Assembly: GCA_910588595.1 (NCBI GenBank)
Contig: CAJUQU010000131.1
Span: forward strand, 1 to 10,188
Direction: 5' to 3'
DNA length: 10,188 nt
Source: an uncultured Lachnospiraceae bacterium
Lineage (GTDB): Bacteria; Bacillota_A; Clostridia; Lachnospirales; Lachnospiraceae
The translations under genes were made by a program, and so were the position numbers. The notes below the pieces were generated by a model. It was not told the origin of the DNA, did not search any database, and saw only the letters and a program-made list of their open reading frames with translations. Below are positions 1-7,058 of this stretch, piece after piece; position 1 is the first letter of the stretch, and every line of letters starts with the position of its first letter.

Positions 1-878
1 CTGTGGTGGAGAAGATGATCGACCTTGATATGTTCGTGTCAAACGACACGTTCTTAGACAACAATAACCACTGCATCGCGGTGATCACAGGTCCGAACAT
101 GGCTGGAAAATCGACTTACATGCGCCAGTCTGCGCTGATCGTGCTGATGGCACAGCTCGGCAGCTTTGTCCCCGCAAAGAGTGCGGACATCGGCATTGTG
201 GACAGGATCTTCACACGCGTGGGCGCGTCGGACGACCTTGCAAGCGGTCAGAGTACCTTTATGGTGGAGATGAACGAAGTTGCCAATATCCTTCGAAACG
301 CCACGCCCAAAAGCCTGCTGGTGCTGGATGAGATCGGGCGCGGGACTTCGACATTTGACGGGCTGAGCATCGCGTGGGCTGTCATCGAGCATATCAGCAA
401 CAAGAAGATCCTCGGCGCAAAGACGCTGTTTGCGACGCACTATCACGAGCTGACAGAGCTCGAGGGCAAAATGAACAATGTCAACAACTACTGCATCGCG
501 GTCAAGGAAAAGGGCGATGACATCATCTTTTTGCGCAAGATCATCAAGGGCGGCGCCGACAGGAGTTACGGAATACAGGTCGCGAAGCTTGCGGGTGTGC
601 CGGATATGGTGATCGACCGCGCCAAGGAGATCGCGGAGCAGCTCAGCGACAATGACATCACGGCAAAGGTGCAGAGCATTCCGGTTGACACGAAGGGTGA
701 GAAGAAAAAGCCGAAGCATTATGACGATGTGGACTTAGGACAGATGTCGCTGTTTGACACCGTCAAGGATGAGGACATTGTCAATGAACTCAAGGAGATC
801 GATATTTCCAACCTGACGCCGCTCGACGCGCTGAACACGCTGTACAGGCTGCAGAATAAGCTAAAGAACCGATGGTAA
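1..878 (+). CDS. mutS: DNA mismatch repair ATPase MutS (3' part only)
   Basis: This is the C-terminal ATPase and dimerisation part of MutS, the protein that finds base mismatches and then recruits MutL. The first full codon is at base 3. The two bases before it fit the end of a Pro codon in the family's conserved RHPVVE stretch, so the gene starts well outside the window. Counting from base 3, the 291 residues show the Walker A loop GPNMAGKST (30-38), the STFMVEM signature (84-90), Walker B LLVLDE with IGRGTST (105-117), the ATHYHEL switch (144-150) and SYGIQVA (188-194). The mismatch-binding, connector and lever domains are missing only because of the window edge. The tail carries QMSLFD (247-252), a typical sliding-clamp-binding peptide, then a short helical C-terminus (LTPLDAL). 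The gene ends 37 bp before an acetyltransferase gene on the same strand. Identification is very secure. Confidence 0.97.
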   Translation, partial: VVEKMIDLDMFVSNDTFLDNNNHCIAVITGPNMAGKSTYMRQSALIVLMAQLGSFVPAKSADIGIVDRIFTRVGASDDLASGQSTFMVEMNEVANILRNATPKSLLVLDEIGRGTSTFDGLSIAWAVIEHISNKKILGAKTLFATHYHELTELEGKMNNVNNYCIAVKEKGDDIIFLRKIIKGGADRSYGIQVAKLAGVPDMVIDRAKEIAEQLSDNDITAKVQSIPVDTKGEKKKPKHYDDVDLGQMSLFDTVKDEDIVNELKEIDISNLTPLDALNTLYRLQNKLKNRW

Positions 879-884
879 AACAAA

Positions 885-900
885 AGATCAGAAATGATCT
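885..900 (+). other. Perfect 6-bp hairpin with GAAA loop between mutS and the GNAT gene
   Basis: AGATCA, GAAA, TGATCT form a perfect 6-bp stem closed by a GNRA-type tetraloop. It starts 7 bp after the mutS stop and ends 3 bp before the ribosome binding site of the next gene. There is no U tract after it, so it does not look like an intrinsic terminator. It could protect an mRNA end or affect translation of the next gene, or it could be chance. What is seen is only the symmetry; any role is inference. Confidence 0.35.
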
Positions 901-915
901 GTTGGAGGATCAATA

Positions 916-1572
916 ATGAATATTCATGTCAGAAGAGAACAGGAACAAGATCATCATATCGTTGAGGCTGTGACAAGAGCCGCATTCTCGTACCCTGAAA
1001 GAATCGAAAGAGGAGGGATCGGGTGTCCATATGAGCACTGGATGGTCCATGAGCTGCGCAGGCGGGATGGGATCCCTGACCTGAGTCTGGTTGCGGAGAT
1101 TGATGAGCCCCTAACACAAGGTTCGCAGAGCGGTTGCGATGATCGTATTGTCGGGCATATCATCTGCAGCAAAGCCGAGGTGCGAACCGCCAATGGTGTT
1201 ATTCCTGTCTTGAATTTTGGACCGCTTAGTGTGCTGCCGGCATACCAGCGAAAAGGGATCGGAAAAGCCCTCATTAATAATATGATACACAAAGCGACAG
1301 AACTGGGTTACGGCGCGATCCTGTTTTTCGGGAGACCGGAATACTACCCTCAATTTGGGTTTAAGGAAGCTTCCACATGGCAGATCACGGATTCGAATGG
1401 TTATGCTTATCCGGCGTTTATGGGAATGGAACTCATCCCTGGCTACCTGCCCTGTGCAAAGGGCGGGAAATATTATGAGTCGGACATTTATGATGATGAG
1501 CTGAACCGCGATAAAGTGCTTGCGTTTGAGGCGGATCAGGCAGTTCGAGATTCTGGTATTTGGACAGAGTAG
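916..1572 (+). CDS. GNAT family N-acetyltransferase (YhbS-like)
   Basis: This 218-residue protein of the Gcn5-related acetyltransferase superfamily would transfer an acetyl group from acetyl-CoA to an unknown amine. The start is well set by GGAGG at 904-908, seven bases before the ATG. The acetyl-CoA-binding motif A is seen around residues 104-119 as LSVLPAYQRKGIGKAL, with the QRKGIG pyrophosphate loop at 111-116. It is followed by FFGRPEYYPQFGF (137-149), which matches the layout of YhbS-type proteins. The C-terminal part, to about residue 190, also resembles that group (MGMELIPG, then a Gly- and Tyr-rich stretch). There is no signal peptide or membrane segment, so it should be cytoplasmic. 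It sits between mutS and mutL, 37 bp and 45 bp away, so it is probably co-transcribed with them. That position does not prove a repair role. Substrate unknown; the family call is secure. Confidence 0.9.
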   Translation: MNIHVRREQEQDHHIVEAVTRAAFSYPERIERGGIGCPYEHWMVHELRRRDGIPDLSLVAEIDEPLTQGSQSGCDDRIVGHIICSKAEVRTANGVIPVLNFGPLSVLPAYQRKGIGKALINNMIHKATELGYGAILFFGRPEYYPQFGFKEASTWQITDSNGYAYPAFMGMELIPGYLPCAKGGKYYESDIYDDELNRDKVLAFEADQAVRDSGIWTE

Positions 1573-1601
1573 AACGCCAGTTTGCAAATGCTGAACAAGA
1601 G

Positions 1602-1607
1602 AAAGGA
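1602..1607 (+). promoter_or_regulatory. Ribosome binding site that sets the mutL start
   Basis: AAAGGA lies ten bases before the ATG at 1618. The frame is also open upstream, from a TTG at 1582 and an ATG at 1588. Those starts have no good Shine-Dalgarno sequence and would add 10-12 residues not expected in MutL. The 1618 start gives the normal family N-terminus. Confidence 0.7.
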
Positions 1608-1617
1608 ACGGACAGAT

Positions 1618-3699
1618 ATGGCAGAGATACATGTGCTTGATGATGCTACAATTGACAAGATAGCGGCAGGAGAGGTAGTAGAGCGCCCCGCGAGTGTGGT
1701 CAAGGAACTGGTGGAGAATGCCATGGACGCGGGTGCCGGTGCTGTCACCGTCGAGATCAGGGATGGCGGCATTGAGTTTATCCGCGTTACGGACGATGGT
1801 TCCGGCATTGAACATGACCAGCTGCGCAGCGCTTTCATGCGCCATGCGACGAGCAAGATCAGCTCCGTCGTCGATCTGATGAGTCTGCACAGTATGGGAT
1901 TTCGCGGGGAGGCGCTCTCGAGCATAGCGGCAGTGTCAAAAGTTGAGATCGTCACCAAGACGAAGAACGACATGACAGGGACGCGTCTGTGCATGGAGGG
2001 GGCGAAGGAGACCGTCTTCGAGGAAGTCGGCGCGCCCGACGGCACGACTTTCATGGTGCGGAACCTGTTCTTCAACACGCCTGTGCGCCGCAAATTTTTG
2101 AAGACGGCGATGACGGAGGCGAGCTATATTACGGATCTGTTAGAGCACATGGCGCTGTCGAGACCCAATATTTCTTTTAAGTACGTGATCAACGGGCAGA
2201 CAAAATTCTACACAAACGGCGACGGGGATATGAAAGCCATCATATACCGCATCTTCGGCAGGGATATCGCCAATGAGATGATGGAATTTCGGGCTGTCGA
2301 CGGCGATATTGTGCTGGAAGGGTTTCTTGGCAGACCGACACTAAACCGCGCCAACAGGAATTTCGAGAATTATTTTGTGAATAAGCGGTATATTAAGAGC
2401 AAGATCATCTCAAAAGCGATCGAGGAAGGGTATCAGTCCTACATGATGCAGCACCGGTATCCGTTCTGTGTCGTACATATTACGATCCCGCCGGAAAATG
2501 TCGATGTGAACGTCCACCCGACCAAGATGGAGGTGCGCTTTGCCAATCAGAACAGTGTCTACAAACTGATCGCCGAGCATGTGTCAGACTTTTTGTCCCG
2601 CCAGGAGATGATACCTGCCGCAACGCTGGGCACCGAGCAAAAGACTGCCAAAAAAGACAAGAAGGCGGAGCGGATAGCAGCGCCGGAACCGTTTGAAAAA
2701 GAGCGCAGGCTCGCGGAGGAAACCGGTGTGCAGATGCCTGTCCCGAATGTTTTGAGGGAGGAGAGCGGGTATAACAGTTCCCACGGCAGCAGTTATGATC
2801 ACGACGGTGCTGCCGGCAAAAGGGACACGACAGGGGCGTTCCTGCTCAACAATAAAATGTCTTACAGCCGTGTGGAAGATGAAAGGGAGGACAAAGCTGA
2901 CAGCTTTTTTGTGGACAACAGGCAAAAAGCTGTGCGCTCCGAGAACGCAGAGGAAACCGGACAGACAAGACCAAATTCCCTGGTTGGAAAGATACTGGGC
3001 GCACAGCCCAAAGAGACAGAGCCGAGAAATCTGGGCGTGATCAAGTCAAAGGATCAGATCATCGTCGAGAAGCCCGAGCAGCTGAACTTCTTTGACGAGA
3101 AGATCCTGACGCGGGAGGCAAAGCAGAAGTACCGGATCGTCGGACAGGTGTTTGATACCTACTGGATCATTGAATACCGCGACAAAATGCTGATGATTGA
3201 CCAGCATGCTGCACACGAGAAGGTGAAGTACGAGCAGATATTGAGCAAAGTGGAAAACAGTGAGATCTATACACAAGTATTGACTCCGCCGGTCGTTATC
3301 AGCATCACCCCGAAGGAATCTGCCCTGCTCAATAGTTATGGGCAGTACTTCAAGGAGCTTGGATTTGAGATCGAAGATTTTGGCATGAATGCGTTCGCGA
3401 TCAGGGGTGTTCCGCTTGACCTGTTTGGTCATGATATTAAGAATCTTTTCGAGGAGATATTGACTCAAATGGTCGAGAGTCCGGTGCGTGGTGTGCCACA
3501 GATCATTCGGGAAAAGATCGCATCGATGGCGTGCAAGGCGGCTGTCAAGGGAAACAATTCGCTGACATACGAGGAAGCGGATCAATTGATTGAACAATTG
3601 TTGGAGCTCGACAATCCATACAATTGCCCTCATGGCAGACCGACAATCATTTCAATGTCTAAGTATGAAATCGAAAAAAAGTTTAAACGCATCATCTGA
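1618..3699 (+). CDS. mutL: DNA mismatch repair protein MutL (endonuclease type)
   Basis: MutL couples mismatch recognition by MutS to strand removal; in species without MutH it nicks DNA itself. The 693-residue product has the GHKL ATPase domain at residues 1 to about 330: IAAGEVVERP (15-24), catalytic E33 in the ENAMDAG stretch, DDGSGI (59-64), HATSKI (76-81) and GFRGEAL (94-100). A charged, low-complexity linker runs from about 340 to 500. The C-terminal dimerisation and nuclease domain shows the full DQHA(X)2E(X)4E motif (D528-E539), ACKAAVK (638-644) and CPHGRPT (670-676). Together these supply the usual metal ligands H530, E534, C639, C670 and H672. QLNFF at 488-492 looks like a sliding-clamp-binding peptide, and Q553-P558 is a weaker candidate. 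The protein is a little longer than many bacterial MutLs because of the linker. No MutH is seen, as expected for this type. Confidence 0.97.
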   Translation: MAEIHVLDDATIDKIAAGEVVERPASVVKELVENAMDAGAGAVTVEIRDGGIEFIRVTDDGSGIEHDQLRSAFMRHATSKISSVVDLMSLHSMGFRGEALSSIAAVSKVEIVTKTKNDMTGTRLCMEGAKETVFEEVGAPDGTTFMVRNLFFNTPVRRKFLKTAMTEASYITDLLEHMALSRPNISFKYVINGQTKFYTNGDGDMKAIIYRIFGRDIANEMMEFRAVDGDIVLEGFLGRPTLNRANRNFENYFVNKRYIKSKIISKAIEEGYQSYMMQHRYPFCVVHITIPPENVDVNVHPTKMEVRFANQNSVYKLIAEHVSDFLSRQEMIPAATLGTEQKTAKKDKKAERIAAPEPFEKERRLAEETGVQMPVPNVLREESGYNSSHGSSYDHDGAAGKRDTTGAFLLNNKMSYSRVEDEREDKADSFFVDNRQKAVRSENAEETGQTRPNSLVGKILGAQPKETEPRNLGVIKSKDQIIVEKPEQLNFFDEKILTREAKQKYRIVGQVFDTYWIIEYRDKMLMIDQHAAHEKVKYEQILSKVENSEIYTQVLTPPVVISITPKESALLNSYGQYFKELGFEIEDFGMNAFAIRGVPLDLFGHDIKNLFEEILTQMVESPVRGVPQIIREKIASMACKAAVKGNNSLTYEEADQLIEQLLELDNPYNCPHGRPTIISMSKYEIEKKFKRII

Positions 3700-3724
3700 A
3701 TCTATTAACATAGGCAATAGATTC
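3698..3724 (+). other. 9-bp perfect inverted repeat overlapping the mutL stop
   Basis: GAATCTATT (3698-3706) and AATAGATTC (3716-3724) are perfect reverse complements around a 9-base loop. The left arm includes the last two bases of the mutL stop codon. No T run follows, so it is a poor intrinsic terminator. It lies just upstream of the TATAAT box of the next gene, so it could be an operator, an mRNA-stabilising 3' hairpin or an attenuator. The symmetry is directly visible; the role is not. Confidence 0.45.
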
Positions 3725-3746
3725 TCAAATATTAGGGAAGTGTGGT

Positions 3747-3752
3747 TATAAT
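3747..3752 (+). promoter_or_regulatory. Candidate -10 box just before the EcsC-family gene
   Basis: This is a perfect TATAAT. The best upstream match to a -35 element is TTCTCA at 3722-3727 (four of six), with a long 19-base spacer that overlaps the inverted repeat. Transcription from this box would begin about at the ATG (3758), giving a leaderless or nearly leaderless message. That fits the absence of a Shine-Dalgarno sequence there. AT-rich sequence can make such boxes by chance. Confidence 0.4.
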
Positions 3753-3757
3753 ATAAG

Positions 3758-4576
3758 ATGAACAAGAATTTGTTTGCAACGATTAAAAAATCAAAAAAGA
3801 CACCGATCGAGAGAGAGTTAGAACGTATTGCCCGCAAGGAGGCGAGACTCACCAAACAAGCAGTACAGTACAAGACTGCCAGCTGGAAGGAAAACCTGGA
3901 ACAGAAGATCCCACCGAAAGTATATACAAACCTCCAATCAGGTTTTTGTAAGGCATTCGAGCTTATTTTTGAGAAGGGAACGACTCTGATCGAAAAGACG
4001 TACTCCAGAGACGAGATGGAACTGGATTTTCAGGTAAATGATTATGCTGTTGACCTAAAGGGCGGGAAAAAAGAACTCCAACAATTGAAACTGGGTGTCG
4101 ATCGCGGAAATCTTGTCAATATGGCTATCAGCACAGTTGAGGGTATCGGTCTGGGGGCACTTGGCATTGGTCTGCCAGACATTGTACTGTTCCTGTCAGT
4201 GATCCTCAAAGGAACATATGAGACGGCTGTTCAGTACGGATTTTCTTATGATTCTCCGCGTGAAAAGCTGTTCATACTAAAGCTGCTCGAGACAGCAATG
4301 TTAAAGGGAGATGCCTGGATCGCATGCAATGCAGAGACCGACAGCTTTTTTGTCTCCAATGGCGTCTGGGTGGAAACCAAGTTTCAGGAGCAGGTCAAAA
4401 GAACGGCAGATGCGTTTGCGGTTGACATGCTGCTCGCCAAATTTGTGCAGGGGATTCCTGTTGCAGGTATCCTCGGCGGCATCAGCAATCCGGTTTATTA
4501 CAGACGCATATTGTACTATGTGCAGTTAAAATATCAAAAGCGGTATCTGCTGCAAAAATCACTTTCAGATTTTTGA
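3758..4576 (+). CDS. EcsC family protein
   Basis: This 272-residue protein resembles the EcsC family, named after the third gene of the Bacillus ecs transporter locus, whose biochemical role is unclear. The evidence is the Gly-rich stretch EGIGLGALGIGLPDIVLF (128-145), then a helix leading to QYGFSYDSPREKLFIL (159-173). Near the C-terminus are GIPVAGILGGISN (232-244) and a Tyr-rich end (YYRRILYYVQLKYQKRYL, 247-264). The N-terminal 35 residues are strongly charged (ERELERIARKEARL). The Gly-rich parts are hydrophobic enough for membrane association, but there is no signal peptide. No EcsA or EcsB transporter genes lie nearby, so the function cannot be read from its neighbours. The start is uncertain: ATG 3758 lacks a ribosome binding site, though no better in-frame start exists close by. 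It probably has its own promoter. Confidence 0.8.
   Translation: MNKNLFATIKKSKKTPIERELERIARKEARLTKQAVQYKTASWKENLEQKIPPKVYTNLQSGFCKAFELIFEKGTTLIEKTYSRDEMELDFQVNDYAVDLKGGKKELQQLKLGVDRGNLVNMAISTVEGIGLGALGIGLPDIVLFLSVILKGTYETAVQYGFSYDSPREKLFILKLLETAMLKGDAWIACNAETDSFFVSNGVWVETKFQEQVKRTADAFAVDMLLAKFVQGIPVAGILGGISNPVYYRRILYYVQLKYQKRYLLQKSLSDF
4553..4575 (+). other. 8-bp AT-rich inverted repeat at the end of the EcsC gene
   Basis: CAAAAATC (4553-4560) and GATTTTTG (4568-4575) are perfect reverse complements with a 7-base loop. They cover the last codons and part of the stop of the EcsC-family gene. The stem is mostly A-U and no U run follows the right arm, so it would be at best a weak terminator. 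It may simply reflect the codons used for QKSLSDF. Confidence 0.25.
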
Positions 4577-4632
4577 CCGGCGTGCATGATCGAGCGCGCA
4601 AGATGTATAAATGAAAAAGATTAGGAGCAGAT

Positions 4633-5580
4633 ATGAAAAAGCCATTGATCATACTGACCGGTCCGACAGCGGCCGGCAAAACAAAACTTTCAATAGAGCT
4701 TGCAAAGTCTGTAAAGGGTGAGATCATCTCCGCGGATTCCATGCAGGTATATAAACATATGGACATTGGTTCAGCCAAAATAAAGGCAGACGAGATGCAG
4801 GGGATCAAACACTATCTTGTAGATATTTTGGAGCCGACACAGGATTTCAATATTGTTCTGTTCCAGCAGTACGCAAAGCAGGCGGTCTCTGACATCTATG
4901 AAAAAGGCAGGATCCCGATCATTGTGGGCGGGACCGGCTTCTATATCCAGTCCGTGCTCTACGATATTGACTTTCAGGAGAGCGAGGAGGACACAGCGCT
5001 ACGGGCAGAGCTCGAACAACTCGCACAGGACAGAGGCGCGGAGCATCTTCACGATATATTGAGGGACTGCGATCCCAAAGCGGCTCAGGAAATCCATGCC
5101 AACAATGTCAAGCGGGTGATACGCGCGATCGAATTTTACAGACATACGGGCAGAAGGATCTCCGATCATAACGCGGCGGAGCGTCAAAAGACATCCGCGT
5201 ATGACTCCCGTTATTTTGTCCTCACAGACAGGCGGGAGAGATTATACGAAAATATCGACAGGCGTGTGGATATGATGATCGATGAGGGGCTTGTCGATGA
5301 GGTGAAACATCTGATGGATATGGGATGCAGGCGGGATTCAACTGCCATGCAGGGACTTGGCTACAAGGAGATCGTCTCATATCTGTCGGGGGAGATCACA
5401 CTGGATGAGGCGGTCTATATCATCAAGCGCGACACACGTCATTTCGCAAAGCGGCAGCTCACCTGGTTCCGGCGGGAACGGGATGTGATCTGGATCGAAA
5501 AAGACCGATTTGCATACGATGACGAAAAAATGTTAAACTATATGAAAAAGATGAGCGCCGATGTGCTCCATCTTTCCTGA
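4633..5580 (+). CDS. miaA: tRNA dimethylallyltransferase MiaA
   Basis: MiaA transfers the dimethylallyl group from DMAPP to N6 of A37 in tRNAs that read codons beginning with U. This is the first step towards ms2i6A, which helps keep the reading frame. At 315 residues it is of normal length. It has the P-loop GPTAAGKT (10-17), the substrate-binding DSMQVYKHMDIGSAK stretch (35-49), GGTGFYIQ (99-106), NVKRVIRAIE (158-167), AMQGLGYKE (238-246) and the C-terminal RDTRHFAKRQLTWFRR block. AGGAG at 4623-4627 lies five bases before the ATG. It is 56 bp downstream of the EcsC-family gene, with no convincing promoter in between, and 45 bp before the next gene. In many Firmicutes hfq follows miaA; here it does not. 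The assignment is secure. Confidence 0.97.
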   Translation: MKKPLIILTGPTAAGKTKLSIELAKSVKGEIISADSMQVYKHMDIGSAKIKADEMQGIKHYLVDILEPTQDFNIVLFQQYAKQAVSDIYEKGRIPIIVGGTGFYIQSVLYDIDFQESEEDTALRAELEQLAQDRGAEHLHDILRDCDPKAAQEIHANNVKRVIRAIEFYRHTGRRISDHNAAERQKTSAYDSRYFVLTDRRERLYENIDRRVDMMIDEGLVDEVKHLMDMGCRRDSTAMQGLGYKEIVSYLSGEITLDEAVYIIKRDTRHFAKRQLTWFRRERDVIWIEKDRFAYDDEKMLNYMKKMSADVLHLS

Positions 5581-5625
5581 CAGACAATACAGCATGAAAA
5601 ATGACGAAAGGAAACGAAGACAAAA

Positions 5626-6930
5626 ATGAAGAGGACAAACGATGAGAACATGACTGCCCAGGACATGTACAAAGAACTGGGCATTTCAGATAAAGTATAC
5701 CGTTTCAGCAAAGATATCCTGGACAGTCTGAGACCGCGCTTTGACGAGATCGACCAGACTGCAGAGTACAATCAGCTAAAGGTCCTAAAGGCAATGCAGG
5801 ACAACAAGGTCAGCGAGGCGTGTCTGCTGGGCACGACGGGATATGGCTATAATGACATTGGCAGAGATGCCCTGGAGGCAGTGTACGCGTCGATTTTTCA
5901 CACGGAGGACGCGCTTGTCAGACCCCAGATCACCTGTGGTACTCACGCGCTGGCGCTGGCACTCATGAGCAATCTGCGGCCCGGTGATGAACTTTTATCG
6001 CCGGTGGGAAAGCCATATGACACGCTCGAGGAAGTGATCGGGATCCGCCCGTCGAAGGGGTCGCTTGCGGAGTATGGGATCACCTACAGGCAGGTGGATC
6101 TGCTCGCGGACGGCAGCTTTGATCTTGACAATATCCAAAAAGCTCTCAATGATAAGACGAAGCTTGTCACGATCCAGCGCTCCAAGGGATATCAGACAAG
6201 ACCGACGCTGTCGGTCAAAAGGATCGGGGAACTGATCGCGTTCATAAAGGGGATCAAGCCGGATGTCATCTGTATGGTAGATAATTGTTACGGAGAGTTC
6301 GTGGAACGCGTCGAACCTGCCGATGTGGGGGCTGACATGGTAGTCGGCTCGCTGATCAAGAACCCAGGAGGCGGACTTGCCCCGATCGGTGGATATATCG
6401 CCGGCAAGAAAGGATGCATTGAGAATGCGGCATACCGGCTGACATCTCCCGGACTTGGCAAGGAGGTTGGCGCATCTCTTGGGATCCTCAGGGATTTTTA
6501 TCATGGACTGTTCCTTGCGCCAACCGTGACAGCCAGCGCTTTAAAAGGCGCTGTTTTTGCGGCAAATATCTACGAAAAACTCGGATTTAAAGTCGTTCCT
6601 GACAGTGTGGAATCAAGGCATGACATCATACAGGCTGTCGAGTTTGGAACGGCGGAGGGCGTGATCGCCTTCTGCAAGGGGATCCAGGCGGCAGCCCCGG
6701 TTGACAGCTTTGTGACACCGGAGCCATGGGATATGCCCGGATATGACAGTCCGGTCATCATGGCGGCGGGGGCATTCGTGTCCGGCTCATCGATCGAGCT
6801 GAGTGCAGACGGTCCGATCAAACCTCCATATGCCGTGTATTTTCAGGGCGGTCTCACCTTTGAGCACGCGCGGTTCGGCATCATGAAAACGCTTCAGAGT
6901 GTAGTTGACGCAGGAATCGTGCAGATTTAA
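5626..6930 (+). CDS. PLP-dependent enzyme of the YnbB / 'aluminium resistance' family (methionine gamma-lyase-like)
   Basis: This 434-residue fold-type I pyridoxal-phosphate protein is often annotated as methionine gamma-lyase family or aluminium resistance protein; its true substrate is not established. Family marks are NQLKVLKAM (49-57), TGYGYNDIGRD (71-81), CGTHALALAL (104-113) and GKPYDTLEEVIG (128-139). DNCYGEF (219-225) provides D219, which would contact the PLP ring nitrogen. SLIKNPGGG (242-250) provides K245, the likely Schiff-base lysine, followed by LAPIGGYIAG. The ATG at 5626 has only a distant GGA (5610-5612, 13-base spacer). The in-frame ATG at 5650 is an alternative start that would remove eight residues without touching any motif. 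It follows miaA by 45 bp, an arrangement also familiar from other Firmicutes (ynbB lies near miaA in Bacillus). It is probably cytoplasmic. The family call is firm; the reaction is unknown. Confidence 0.92.
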   Translation: MKRTNDENMTAQDMYKELGISDKVYRFSKDILDSLRPRFDEIDQTAEYNQLKVLKAMQDNKVSEACLLGTTGYGYNDIGRDALEAVYASIFHTEDALVRPQITCGTHALALALMSNLRPGDELLSPVGKPYDTLEEVIGIRPSKGSLAEYGITYRQVDLLADGSFDLDNIQKALNDKTKLVTIQRSKGYQTRPTLSVKRIGELIAFIKGIKPDVICMVDNCYGEFVERVEPADVGADMVVGSLIKNPGGGLAPIGGYIAGKKGCIENAAYRLTSPGLGKEVGASLGILRDFYHGLFLAPTVTASALKGAVFAANIYEKLGFKVVPDSVESRHDIIQAVEFGTAEGVIAFCKGIQAAAPVDSFVTPEPWDMPGYDSPVIMAAGAFVSGSSIELSADGPIKPPYAVYFQGGLTFEHARFGIMKTLQSVVDAGIVQI

Positions 6931-7058
6931 AAAAAGTATTAATAATTTGATAAATTTTTCCAAAATAGGAAATATGTCGAAAAAAATCTAATCTTTTTTA
7001 TGTACAGACTTGATTTAGTGTGGTAAGATAACTAAATGGAGAGCAAGGCATACAATAC
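6931..7058 (+). other. AT-rich gap between the ynbB-like gene and radC
   Basis: This is the longest non-coding stretch in the window and is far richer in A and T than its flanks. It holds a weak hairpin (6954-6961 with 6968-6975, one mismatch, no T tract). It also has an A run at 6980-6986 and a T run at 6994-6999, which could act as an UP element for the promoter at 7001-7029. A TTGATA at 6947-6952 is a good -35 match, but no convincing -10 follows at the right distance. I see no clear intrinsic terminator for the upstream gene and no small ORF or known riboswitch. Confidence 0.5.
7001..7029 (+). promoter_or_regulatory. Sigma-A-type promoter for radC-mreBCD
   Basis: The -35 is TGTACA (7001-7006, four of six matches), followed by a 17-base spacer and the -10 TAAGAT (7024-7029, five of six). 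TGG directly before the -10 gives an extended -10 element. A and T runs lie immediately upstream. Transcription would start near 7036, leaving a leader of about 23 bases before radC. The layout is clear in the sequence; activity is inferred. Confidence 0.65.

Noticed and set aside
54..719. Long open frame on the minus strand opposite mutS (221 codons)
   Set aside because: It lies fully opposite the conserved MutS ATPase domain, and its translation is rich in His, Arg, Leu and Val with no recognisable motif, as expected for an antisense shadow. The other antisense frames (for example opposite the GNAT, mutL and mreB genes) were dropped for the same reason.
2899..2912. The 14-base string GACAGCTTTTTTGT occurs here in mutL and again at 4340-4353 in the EcsC-family gene
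   Set aside because: Both copies encode D-S-F-F-V in frame and their flanks differ. There are only two copies and no symmetry, so shared codon use is the simplest explanation.
4586..4624. A 12-codon open frame (MIERARCINEKD) ahead of miaA that ends at a TAG in the miaA ribosome binding site
   Set aside because: It has no Shine-Dalgarno sequence and no recognisable content; a frame this short is expected by chance. Leader-peptide control of miaA is possible but unsupported.
5581..5625. Expected place for hfq after miaA
   Set aside because: Only 45 bp separate miaA from the next gene, so hfq is not here. Its absence at this spot is not unusual in clostridia and it could be elsewhere in the genome.
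6980..6999. A run and T run separated by seven bases, considered as an intrinsic terminator
   Set aside because: The stem would be only A-U pairs with no GC core, so it is unlikely to stop RNA polymerase. It fits better as AT-rich sequence upstream of the radC promoter.
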